DNA of 64,000 nucleotides from Gynurincola endophyticus (GTDB lineage: Bacteria; Bacteroidota; Bacteroidia; Chitinophagales; Chitinophagaceae). Below, in pieces: positions 36,319 to 44,410 of the stretch. The stretch's first letter is position 1. Every line of letters begins with the position of its first letter. Both the position numbers and the translations under genes were made by a program. The stretch is from positions 158,256-222,255 of the forward strand of contig NZ_RCWL01000006.1 in assembly GCF_003991195.1 (NCBI RefSeq). The letters are read 5' to 3'. The notes below the pieces were generated by a model that saw only the letters and a program-made list of their open reading frames with translations, was not told the origin of the DNA and did not search any database.

Positions 36319-37407
36319 TCAATCCCACATCAGTTTGTCACCCAGACTCAGGTATACATAATTGGGAAAACAAACTTCAAGATCGCTTTTCGCAAAGCAG
36401 GTGCAAAGTAATACCTGGTTTTCTTTAAGGTCTTGTGTTTTTAATACTTCATTTTTGGTCATGATATAATCGCCTTTACGAACAATGACGGCGCATTCAC
36501 CACAAGTACCACCCCGGCAACTATAGGGAATGTCGAGTTTGTGATGGCTGATCGAATCGATCAGGCTTTCATCGGGCCGGCTATAAAATTCATAACATTT
36601 TACACCGTAGTACAGCGTGATTTTATACTCATCCTGCGGTTGCATTTCGGCAGGTGCGGTGATAATGTCGGGGCTGAACAGCTGCCATCTCAGAATATCT
36701 TCACGATAACCTGTAATTCTTGCAGCTACAACAGCCATACGCGTAAACTGGTTACTTCCACAAATGAATACCTGTATTCCCTGGTCGGAGGGATCGTAGT
36801 CGCTGAGAGACTGGGCGATTGTTTCAATGGTTAACTGGCGGTGGGGGATGGGTTGAGCCGGATTATAGTGGGGTTCCGTATAAAAGCTTTCCCAGCGAAA
36901 ATGCATGTGAAAAGCAGTTTGTAAGGCTTTTAGTTCTTTTTGAAAAAGTACTTCTTTTTCATTAGGCGACTGATAAAGTAAATGTATCTGTGAGTCGGGT
37001 TCTGTATGTAAAATTTGTTTAATGAGGGGATAGATGGAAGCGGAAAAAGGATGTTCGGCGATACAAATAATCAGCCGTCCTTCATCAGGCGGCGTTTCGA
37101 GCAACATTTTTCCGGTGGGTGGATAAGTGAAAATCTGGGTGCCGGGCTCCCATGTTTCATGAATATGCGCTTCAAAACTGTAGTGGGTGTCGGAACGTAC
37201 TAAAATACCTAAACCGTCATCAATACCCGGAACTGTGTAGATGGGATATGCCCGCCGGTAAATGGCTCCTTCATAATCGAGCAAAACAGTCATAAACTGA
37301 CCTGTCTGGTATGTTGGGGAAGTGGTTTCCAGTGAATCGAGAATGTATCCATAAATGCCTCTGCCATATGAATACATTTCCCGGATTTCCCATCTGACAA
37401 TGTTCAT
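36319..37407 (-). CDS. ferredoxin-reductase-like protein with 2Fe-2S domain
   Basis: A 362-residue protein laid out as FAD-binding domain (about 1-100), nucleotide-binding domain (about 108-245) and plant-type 2Fe-2S ferredoxin (about 275-355). The cluster Cys are in YSCRGGTCGEC and LLCTC. The flavin motif RxYS reads RRAYPIYT. The usual GxGxTP pyridine-nucleotide loop is replaced by IAEHPFSASIYP, though ICGSN near 217 remains. NAD(P)H use is therefore uncertain. It ends with UGA and lies 1 nt after the YhdH-like gene, in the same operon. Confidence 0.82.
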   Translation of the reverse strand: MNIVRWEIREMYSYGRGIYGYILDSLETTSPTYQTGQFMTVLLDYEGAIYRRAYPIYTVPGIDDGLGILVRSDTHYSFEAHIHETWEPGTQIFTYPPTGKMLLETPPDEGRLIICIAEHPFSASIYPLIKQILHTEPDSQIHLLYQSPNEKEVLFQKELKALQTAFHMHFRWESFYTEPHYNPAQPIPHRQLTIETIAQSLSDYDPSDQGIQVFICGSNQFTRMAVVAARITGYREDILRWQLFSPDIITAPAEMQPQDEYKITLYYGVKCYEFYSRPDESLIDSISHHKLDIPYSCRGGTCGECAVIVRKGDYIMTKNEVLKTQDLKENQVLLCTCFAKSDLEVCFPNYVYLSLGDKLMWD

Positions 37408-37408
37408 A

Positions 37409-38407
37409 TTAAGTATTCAATTTTACTAGTATCCGACCGGTAATCTGACCATTTAATATTGCATCGATATAGGTATCATTCAATTCTTCTAAGGTAACTT
37501 CTCTGGCTATTCCGTTTAATTGCTCATTGATATTCCAATCGGTAGATAATTTATTCCATAAAATTTTCCGGATACGCATGGGCGTTTCAGCCGAGCCTAC
37601 GCCAATCAAACTGACTCCGTTAAGAATAAAAGGATATACGGTAGTGTTTAGTTTAGGAGAACCAACCAATCCGGTACTTACAATAGCACCTTCTGTCATA
37701 CATCCTTTTAACAGTGTTGCCAGCGTGTTACCACCTACAGTATCAATACCACCTGCCCATTTTGGTTTGATCAGTAATTTGCCGCTTTCATCATTTACAT
37801 AATCACGTTTTTCAATCTGATGCGCGCCTAACTGACGAAGATAATCACCTGCATTACTTTTACCGGTAATGGCAATTACCTGATAACCGATTTTAGAAAG
37901 TATGGCAACTGCCATGCTGCCCACACCTCCGGTAGCACCTGTTACTACAACCGGCCCCATTGCTGGTGACTGGCCTAACAGTTCTAATTTATAAATAGCA
38001 GACGCCGCAGTAAAACCGGCGGTACCTAAAATCATTGCCTGTTGTAACGTCAGCCCTTCGGGCAAAGCAACGATCCACTCTGCGGGAACACGTACTAACC
38101 CGCCGAATCCACCGTGGGTATTCATTCCTAAATCATAACCGGTCACTAACACCTGATCGCCTTCTTTCCAGTCAGGGTTCTCACTACTCACCACGATACC
38201 GGCTGCATCAATACCCGGTGTATGTGGAAACAGTTTGGTAATACCCCTGTTTCCTGTTGCTGATAAAGCATCTTTGTAATTCAGGGCTGAGTAATGTACA
38301 CGGATCACTACCTCTCCCTTAGGTAAATCTTCCACTGATCTTTCAATAATGCTGCGCTGAAATCTTCCTTCAGCTGTTTCTTGTACCCAAATAGCTTTGA
38401 ATCTCAT
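37409..38407 (-). CDS. YhdH/AcuI-type zinc-independent alcohol dehydrogenase family reductase
   Basis: A 332-residue MDR-family oxidoreductase, close to YhdH/YhfP (acrylyl-CoA reductase AcuI). NYKDALSATG and PGIDAAGIV are typical. The NADPH-binding VTGATGGVGSMAVAILSKIGY is degenerate to GATGGVGS, as in YhdH. The start at 38407 (MRFKAIWV) is chosen; the frame is open to 38455. The next gene (ferredoxin-reductase-like) begins 1 nt after the stop, suggesting a shared electron-transfer function. Confidence 0.9.
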   Translation of the reverse strand: MRFKAIWVQETAEGRFQRSIIERSVEDLPKGEVVIRVHYSALNYKDALSATGNRGITKLFPHTPGIDAAGIVVSSENPDWKEGDQVLVTGYDLGMNTHGGFGGLVRVPAEWIVALPEGLTLQQAMILGTAGFTAASAIYKLELLGQSPAMGPVVVTGATGGVGSMAVAILSKIGYQVIAITGKSNAGDYLRQLGAHQIEKRDYVNDESGKLLIKPKWAGGIDTVGGNTLATLLKGCMTEGAIVSTGLVGSPKLNTTVYPFILNGVSLIGVGSAETPMRIRKILWNKLSTDWNINEQLNGIAREVTLEELNDTYIDAILNGQITGRILVKLNT

Positions 38408-38963
38408 ACAAATGGCTTTAATGAGCAATTTAACCCATCCTAAGCATGTAACCAATGAATTACGAAGAGAAAGTTACGATTATATTTGAATGCGACATTC
38501 AGCGCTCAATGAAGGTCATGTAGCAGTAAAAAAATGAAAAAAATAGAAGTGTATTAAAATCAATGTAATAGAGCAGGTCAGACAGTTGTTTAAATCATTC
38601 TGACTATTTAATTTATTGATCGTGATTAACAAAAAAAATGGTACCTAAGGGGTTAATAATTGAGATAAATCATTTAAGAAATGGGCAAAAGATTGCTCAT
38701 CAATTAATAATTAGGAATTAATAGTTAAGAATTCTACATTTTTCATTTTCCACTTTCAATTCTTCTCTTAATTCAACTCTGTTGTTTGAACAGACGACTT
38801 TTTAATACCTTTAGCACTAAAATTGATAGTAAGTTGATACGCCGGTTTTTGGGCTTTGAGAAATTCTGCTACTGTTTCAATTGTGCCTGCCCGCTATTTC
38901 GATTTTCCCGAAGTCATTCCACTGAATCGTCATTTTTTATTTCAAATATAAAAACAACAAAGT
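38408..38963. other. 556-bp spacer without a convincing gene
   Basis: The right half contains dispersed AT-rich repeat words (about 38695-38775: ATTAATAATTAGGAATTAA and TTTTTCATTTTCCACTTTC). A frame open from 38786 to 39004 overlaps the OsmC start and is judged spurious. The regulatory region for the OsmC gene must lie here, but no clear promoter box was identified. Confidence 0.5.
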
Positions 38964-39380
38964 ATGAAAAAAACTGCAATAGCTGTATGGACAGGAACAG
39001 GTAAAGAAGGTAGTGGCCATTTGAGTACCCAAAGTGGGGTGCTGCATGAGAATGCTTATTCATTTGCGACCCGTTTTGAAGACGGAAGAGGCACTAATCC
39101 TGAAGAATTACTGGCAGCAGCTCACTCAGGATGTTTTACCATGAAATTAAGTTTTGTATTATCCGGGGCAGGTTATACCCCTACCAGATTAACCACCAGT
39201 GCGGCTGTAGAGCTGAAAGATGGAAAAATCAGTGAATCTGCATTGGAGTTAACTGCTGAAGTTCCGGGCTTATCGGAAGAGGATTTTCAGAAATATGCCA
39301 ATGAAGCAAAAGAAAACTGCCCGGTAAGTTTATTATTTAATGCAAACATAACTTTAAAGGCTCAATTGGTAAATTCTTAA
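38964..39380 (+). CDS. OsmC-family peroxiredoxin
   Basis: A 138-residue OsmC/Ohr-superfamily thiol peroxidase that reduces organic hydroperoxides. The two reactive Cys are in AAAHSGCFTMKLSF and ENCPVSLLF. NPEELLAAAHSGC is typical of the OsmC branch. It lies alone, 95 nt before the Gfo/Idh/MocA gene. Confidence 0.92.
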   Translation: MKKTAIAVWTGTGKEGSGHLSTQSGVLHENAYSFATRFEDGRGTNPEELLAAAHSGCFTMKLSFVLSGAGYTPTRLTTSAAVELKDGKISESALELTAEVPGLSEEDFQKYANEAKENCPVSLLFNANITLKAQLVNS

Positions 39381-39475
39381 AATAAGTTTCACCAATAGCT
39401 GGTTTTTCGGGTTTTTTTATCTTAAATTGTACCTGTTTTTAATAACTAAATCCTTTTAGCAAAAACAGTCAACCA

Positions 39476-40906
39476 ATGAGTAATAAAAATTCTCGTAGAA
39501 CTTTTGTAAAAAATTCTGCGCTTGCTGCTGCAGGATTTTTTATTGTTCCCCGCCATGTACTTGGCGGAAACGGATACGTAGCCCCTTCTGATAAACTGAA
39601 TATTGCAGGTATCGGAGCAGGTGGTAAAGGCGCATCTGACCTGGCAGGCTTTGCTAAGAGCCCGCGAGTGAACATTGTTGCACTGTGCGACGTTAGCGAT
39701 GAAGCTGCCAAAAAAACCAGAGAAAGATTCTCCAAAGCCACTTATTACAAAGACTTTAGAGAAATGCTTTCGAAGGAACACAAAAACATTGATGCTGTTT
39801 CAGTATCAACCCCTGATCACACACACGCTGTAGCTACTTTGGCTGCCATACAACTGAATAAGCATGTGTATGTTCAAAAGCCATTAACACACAGTATCCA
39901 TGAGGCCAGGGTACTCACTGAAGCGGCTAAACGATATAAAGTGGTTACTCAAATGGGTAATCAGGGTGGCTCCGGTGATGGTGTTAGAAAAATGAAAGAA
40001 ATGGTAGATGCCGGAATGATCGGCGAAGTACATACCGTACATTGCTGGACGAACAGGCCGGTATGGCCGCAGGGGTTACCGACTCCTACCGGTACACATG
40101 AAGTACCTGCTGAACTTGACTGGAACCTTTGGTTAGGGCCTGCTCAGTATATCGATTATAACCCTGCCTATGTTCCGTTTAACTGGAGAGGCTGGTGGAA
40201 TTTCGGTACAGGGGCTTTAGGCGATATGGCCTGCCATATCATGGATCCCGTTTTTAGAATCCTTCCAATTTTATATCCTAGCTCAGTTGAATGTAGCCTA
40301 GCCACTATCTGGAAAGAAATGTGGAACGATACAATGAATACTGACAGCTGCCCTCCGTCTTCTATCATTCACCTGGTATATCCTAAAACAACCGGTAACG
40401 GCAGTATTAAAGTACATTGGTATGATGGAGGACTAAGACCGCCACGCCCTGAAGAACTGGGTTCTGATGAGCCGATGGGCAACTGGGACGGTGGAGTTAT
40501 TTTCGAAGGAGATAAAGGAAAAATCATGTGTGATTGTTATGGAGAAAATCCAAGGTTAATTCCTACTATCCGCATGCAACAGGATACCATGCCGAAAGAA
40601 ACATTGGCCAGAGTTCCTGAAGGACACTACGTTCAATGGGTAAATGCCTGTATCGCCGGTTATGGAAACGGTACAACCTCTTCACCATTTGAATATGCCG
40701 GCCCTTTTACCGAAAGTATCCTGATCGGTAACCTGGCTATCAGAAGCTTTATGATGAAAAATCCGAACCTGAAAGGGTGGGACGATAAGTACCTGGGCAG
40801 AAAACGCCTGAACTGGGATGCTAAAGCACTGAAAATTACCAACTTTGAAGAGGCTAACCAATTTGTGAAAAGAGAATACAGAGAAGGCTGGACGTTGGGA
40901 GTTTAA
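39476..40906 (+). CDS. Gfo/Idh/MocA-family oxidoreductase with Tat signal
   Basis: A 476-residue exported oxidoreductase. The N-terminus has a twin-arginine signal (SRRTFVKNSALAAAGFF). The NAD-binding fold begins NIAGIGAGGKGASDL, followed by STPDHTHAV and the VQKPLTHS motif. The substrate pocket of the C-terminal domain cannot be assigned. Periplasmic members in Bacteroidota often act on sugars with tightly bound NAD. A terminator follows about 100 nt downstream. Confidence 0.9.
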   Translation: MSNKNSRRTFVKNSALAAAGFFIVPRHVLGGNGYVAPSDKLNIAGIGAGGKGASDLAGFAKSPRVNIVALCDVSDEAAKKTRERFSKATYYKDFREMLSKEHKNIDAVSVSTPDHTHAVATLAAIQLNKHVYVQKPLTHSIHEARVLTEAAKRYKVVTQMGNQGGSGDGVRKMKEMVDAGMIGEVHTVHCWTNRPVWPQGLPTPTGTHEVPAELDWNLWLGPAQYIDYNPAYVPFNWRGWWNFGTGALGDMACHIMDPVFRILPILYPSSVECSLATIWKEMWNDTMNTDSCPPSSIIHLVYPKTTGNGSIKVHWYDGGLRPPRPEELGSDEPMGNWDGGVIFEGDKGKIMCDCYGENPRLIPTIRMQQDTMPKETLARVPEGHYVQWVNACIAGYGNGTTSSPFEYAGPFTESILIGNLAIRSFMMKNPNLKGWDDKYLGRKRLNWDAKALKITNFEEANQFVKREYREGWTLGV

Positions 40907-41002
40907 GTAAATTAAGAGTTGTTTACGGCAAAACTGATTATAATTGCCCGCTTGCAACAATGAAAGATTCTTTTCCCTGCATCTCAGCACATTAAATAAT
41001 AA

Positions 41003-41030
41003 AAAGAGCTGTCTATAAAGACAGCTCTTT
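41003..41030 (+). terminator. hairpin terminator candidate
   Basis: The stem AAAGAGCTGTCT / AGACAGCTCTTT has a 4-nt loop. It lies about 97 nt after the Gfo/Idh/MocA gene; no long T-run beyond the TTT of the stem. Confidence 0.7.
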
Positions 41031-41240
41031 GTGTGTGTGACTGTGTCATTTTTAATGATTGATGCAAAAAATGAACATTTTTAAAGAAATATCTTGACTG
41101 AATTCTTCTTTGAGGTAATAAAAAAAGAATGCTTATTTTGTTGAATATTAATAAGTTATAATTTTTTTTAGAGCTTTGAGATAATGAAATATCAGTTTTT
41201 TTGATTTGCAATACGACTTTTAGGATTGTAATTTTACATC

Positions 41241-41351
41241 ATCAACAGAGCAACAAAATAGTTACTGTTGATCACTAAAAAGATATTTCGAACTTTTTCA
41301 TATGGCAAGCAATCGTTAGAGGCCTACTGTTTCTACAGGAGGCTTTTTTTT
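41241..41351 (+). ncRNA. candidate small RNA (three hairpins and terminator)
   Basis: TTTG (41205-41208), 20 nt, then TAATTTTA (41229-41236) is close to the Bacteroidota promoter TTTG-N19-20-TAnnTTTG. Downstream come a stem ATCAACAG/CTGTTGAT (41241-41272) with an inner AAC/GTT pair, then AAAAAG/CTTTTT (41277-41298). The terminator hairpin GGCCTACTG .. ACAGGAGGC (41321-41343) is followed by eight T. No ORF fits. Size about 110 nt. No known RNA family is recognised. Confidence 0.55.
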
Positions 41352-41465
41352 GTGCCTTACTGAAGGATAAATTACTTTTCTGCAATAAACTTCCTGTCTG
41401 CTGATGAATCATTGCGCAGCACATCGATTTTCAAAAAAATACATAAAAATTTAATACCAGCGTTC

Positions 41466-42338
41466 TCAGGTCGCTTTTGTGAGGTGAGCGAGCTTTTGCA
41501 GCTCTTCGTATTTGTAAAATTCTGATTTGTTTTGATAACATTTACTCAATTCGAGTAAAAGTATCCTTATTGCAGATTTGCTGTCGATTGGAGACAATAA
41601 TTGAGGTTGTGGTTCAATACCGTGATTCAGGAAATACTCATCGATATTTTGTTGTGAGTATAAGCTCCCCGAAGTGGGGTCGATATAAAATTGTGGAGTA
41701 TCAGCACTTAAAATATGCCCCCACGGATCCTGATGAGTACGAAAATACCCTAAAAGAAAGTGCTGCGGAATATTCAATACTTTTACCGGAATTTCTAATA
41801 AATCGGCGATGATTAAATAGAGTAATCCGTTCGAAATAGTATTACCGTTTCGCTTTTCTAATAAATTATTGAGATAGAACTGAACAGGATCTTCGTAGTT
41901 CACTGCCGAACCTTCCAGTTGATAGTAGTTGTAAAAGATGCTTGACAGAACATTGACTTGCTCGAGCGGGGTCAGGTAATTATTTAACTCTAGCCATACG
42001 TTTTTCCGGAGTTTTTCAATCGCCAGTTGAATTTCTGATTCGTTGATTTCAGGATATTCAAACTTGGTTACCAGTAAATAGCCTGTGAGTAAATCCGGTT
42101 CTTCAATGGAAGCCCACTCCTCAAAAGCCCGGGAAAGCTCCTGGAAGCGTAAACGGTGAATGAGCACCTCTATTCTTTTATGAATCATACTCTGGCACGC
42201 ACCTTCCCAGTAGGCTTCGAGTGAGGGTATCAATCTCGGCCCATGAGTGATGATACGATTGGCAACCTCGGCGAATACTTCTTCGTCAGGGTCATCGATC
42301 AACGTAAAAAGGGATGATATTTCCTTGTTTTGATTCAT
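41466..42338 (-). CDS. SirB1-like transglutaminase-fold protein
   Basis: A 290-residue cytoplasmic protein resembling the SirB1/YchA group. A helical HEAT-like N-terminus (about 1-90, including DPDEEVFAEVANRII) is followed by a transglutaminase-like fold (about 95-245) with a GNTISNGLLYLIIADLL helix and NIPQHFLLGY. In papain-like transglutaminases a Cys occupies the first helix; here it is Ser/Asn, so catalysis is unlikely. The function is unknown. It ends in UGA. Confidence 0.75.
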   Translation of the reverse strand: MNQNKEISSLFTLIDDPDEEVFAEVANRIITHGPRLIPSLEAYWEGACQSMIHKRIEVLIHRLRFQELSRAFEEWASIEEPDLLTGYLLVTKFEYPEINESEIQLAIEKLRKNVWLELNNYLTPLEQVNVLSSIFYNYYQLEGSAVNYEDPVQFYLNNLLEKRNGNTISNGLLYLIIADLLEIPVKVLNIPQHFLLGYFRTHQDPWGHILSADTPQFYIDPTSGSLYSQQNIDEYFLNHGIEPQPQLLSPIDSKSAIRILLLELSKCYQNKSEFYKYEELQKLAHLTKAT

Positions 42339-42547
42339 TCTTTGTGGGAAATATAATCCAAGTTCCTATAAGTTTCGGGATTCTGAAAAAAAGATTATCC
42401 ACAAATTAACATTTTGGTATTCTAAAATATACAATAAGCACTTTTAGAATTAAGAAGGGAGAATTGAAAATAGAAAGTGGAGACTGAGAGAAAGGGGCAG
42501 ATCTGCTTTAAAAACTCCCCCTTCATTTCTTAATTGCTGAATGGTTC

Positions 42548-43297
42548 CTATCCCTGTTCAACCGAAAGCGGTTTCCTTTTGCCAAAAAGATATTGGTATT
42601 TTCCGTCTATAGCATACCCCAATTCATTCATTACTTTAAAGTGTAGCTGATCAAGCGTTTTTGTTTTGATCTTCTTAAAATCTTTTGCGATGGTATCTAT
42701 GTAAAACGCATAATTTTTATCTTTTGCGTAGTACGTATGATCACATTCTCTGTAATAGGTGGCGGTAAAACATTCTTCCAGCAGTTCGAAGCTTGCTGCA
42801 TCGGCATCTGCCACAATCTTTTCGCGGAAGTAAACATGATTGTTATCTTTTGCTACATTTTTTACCGTATCTCCCTTTAATACCTGAAAACTTTTTCTGT
42901 CAGCTTGCGGTACTTCTGTGTAATAGTTGAAGTAAATCTTGTCTCCAACCGACTGATAATATTCAGAAAGAATAGTGTAATCTTTTAAACTATAGGGAAG
43001 CAGCGTATCGAAAATATAATCGTGGTTTCCCGAATTGCTGAATCCGGTTGCAAAATCAGTGATTTTAAAATCTGCCGGATTGGCCCCGGGAAGAATGGTA
43101 AATGCATTCATATAACTTTCCAGGTAAACATGTTTTTTATCCTTAAAGTAATGGAAAGTTGATCCGTTGCTTTTTATTATTTCGAAACTGGCAAAGTCAA
43201 TAATCGTATAAAATTTTTTATACACTTCACTGTCAAAATGAAGAATAAAAGAATTATCAATAATACAGAAACCGTGACCCAATTGTTTTTTACTCAT
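42548..43297 (-). CDS. DKNYY-family protein
   Basis: A 249-residue protein made of DKNYY-type repeats: KDKKHVYLES, KDNNHVYFRE, KDKNYAFYID and DGKYQYLFG. These are spaced by beta-rich segments (ASFEIIKSNGSTF, FQVLKGD). No signal peptide is seen. DKNYY proteins are of unknown function and often occur in phage- or effector-associated contexts, but nothing adjacent supports that here. Confidence 0.8.
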   Translation of the reverse strand: MSKKQLGHGFCIIDNSFILHFDSEVYKKFYTIIDFASFEIIKSNGSTFHYFKDKKHVYLESYMNAFTILPGANPADFKITDFATGFSNSGNHDYIFDTLLPYSLKDYTILSEYYQSVGDKIYFNYYTEVPQADRKSFQVLKGDTVKNVAKDNNHVYFREKIVADADAASFELLEECFTATYYRECDHTYYAKDKNYAFYIDTIAKDFKKIKTKTLDQLHFKVMNELGYAIDGKYQYLFGKRKPLSVEQG

Positions 43298-43339
43298 AAA
43301 TTACGAATTGACTTTACCTGTTAACCTCTTTTTAAATTA

Positions 43340-43882
43340 TTACCAGTTTCCTTCAGGAAGATAATAGTAGGAAGTATCCCGCTGCAATTGCCAGGGCGCC
43401 TGATGAAACGACCAGCATTCTTTCAGCTGATCGAATGCTCTTCCTGCACTATAAGTTCCCCATTTGTAACTTACCGGATAGTTTTTACTACTGTCACTAA
43501 TTGTGCCAAACAGCATAGCTGTAGAAAAGCCTGAAACCCCATTGGTATAAATCATGGCTTTTTCTATTGTCAACCTGGATCCCGCAGGAAATATTCTTAT
43601 TGTATGATGAGCGTCAGTGGCCGATTGTTTTCTTTGTTCTACCTGTTGCCAGTCAGGATGCAGGCTGTCATAAAGTATAGCGGGATATTTTTTATTGAAA
43701 GGATCTCTGTCTTCGAACAAAACTGTTTCAACAGGTAAAATCACTGTTTTCCCTATCCATTCACTGAAAGGGGTATACCGGCTGATATCGGCAGATTTTG
43801 TTTTTATAACATAAATGAACATTAATACAAATACAACCAGTGAGATCGCAATACTCCAAAGCAGGATCTTTTTAATTTTCAT
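43340..43882 (-). CDS. hypothetical membrane-anchored protein
   Basis: A 180-residue protein with one N-terminal helix (MKIKKILLWSIAISLVVFV). The beta-rich extracytoplasmic domain contains YTPFSEWIGKTVILPVETV and SYKWGTYSAGRAFDQLKECW. No family recognised. The start at 43882 is chosen because it directly precedes the helix; the frame is open upstream to 43996. It is 11 nt downstream of a small membrane-protein gene. Confidence 0.7.
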   Translation of the reverse strand: MKIKKILLWSIAISLVVFVLMFIYVIKTKSADISRYTPFSEWIGKTVILPVETVLFEDRDPFNKKYPAILYDSLHPDWQQVEQRKQSATDAHHTIRIFPAGSRLTIEKAMIYTNGVSGFSTAMLFGTISDSSKNYPVSYKWGTYSAGRAFDQLKECWSFHQAPWQLQRDTSYYYLPEGNW

Positions 43883-43893
43883 AGGTGTTATTG

Positions 43894-44175
43894 TTATAAA
43901 ATGGAGAGAATACACAAAACTCCTGTTGCTGATAATAACAACAACAGGCTTACATATAATGTAGAAGTTCGTCTTTTGCGATAAAGTATAATGCACTCAG
44001 CTAAAAAGTAAACAAAGCTGATCAGGATAACAGAGATGCAGGTATAGAGGAAGCCGTAACCCAACGGATCTTTTCTGCCGTTCAACAGAAGGTTGTAAAT
44101 GATGAAGAAGAGCACCACAATGCCCGTGATTCGAAAGAATAAATGCAACAACCAGTGGGTATTTTTTTCTTTCAT
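43894..44175 (-). CDS. small membrane protein
   Basis: A 93-residue protein with three hydrophobic segments (about 9-30, 40-60 and 70-92). It is probably co-transcribed with the following membrane-anchored protein and the DKNYY gene. No family recognised. Confidence 0.6.
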   Translation of the reverse strand: MKEKNTHWLLHLFFRITGIVVLFFIIYNLLLNGRKDPLGYGFLYTCISVILISFVYFLAECIILYRKRRTSTLYVSLLLLLSATGVLCILSIL

Positions 44176-44306
44176 AGTTTTCGGGGAATAGGAATAAAAA
44201 ATAAACCATTAAGAATTGCGGATAAGCTGTACCACTTAATTCCTCCTATGTTGACAGGTGAAGTTTTCCCGCTGATTGAGCGGATAAGTTATAGTATAGT
44301 TTAAAT

Positions 44307-44336
44307 TTACTTCAGCGCAGATCTGCGCTGAAGTAA
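44307..44336. other. 30-bp perfect palindrome in the topA 3' spacer
   Basis: The left arm TTACTTCAGCGCAGA (44307-44321) and the right arm TCTGCGCTGAAGTAA (44322-44336) are exact reverse complements with no spacer. It lies about 75 nt after the topA stop and 130 nt upstream of the 44175 gene start. It could be a bidirectional terminator, a protein-binding site or a mobile-element scar. Confidence 0.85.
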
Positions 44337-44410
44337 TATTTGAATTGAAACGATGTTTTCTGTGTTATCTGCGGGATAACGTATTTTCTTAATGGTTGTA
44401 TACAAACGGA

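Noticed and set aside
38786-39004. 72-codon frame before the OsmC gene
   Set aside because: It overlaps the OsmC start in another frame and lies in repeat-rich spacer.
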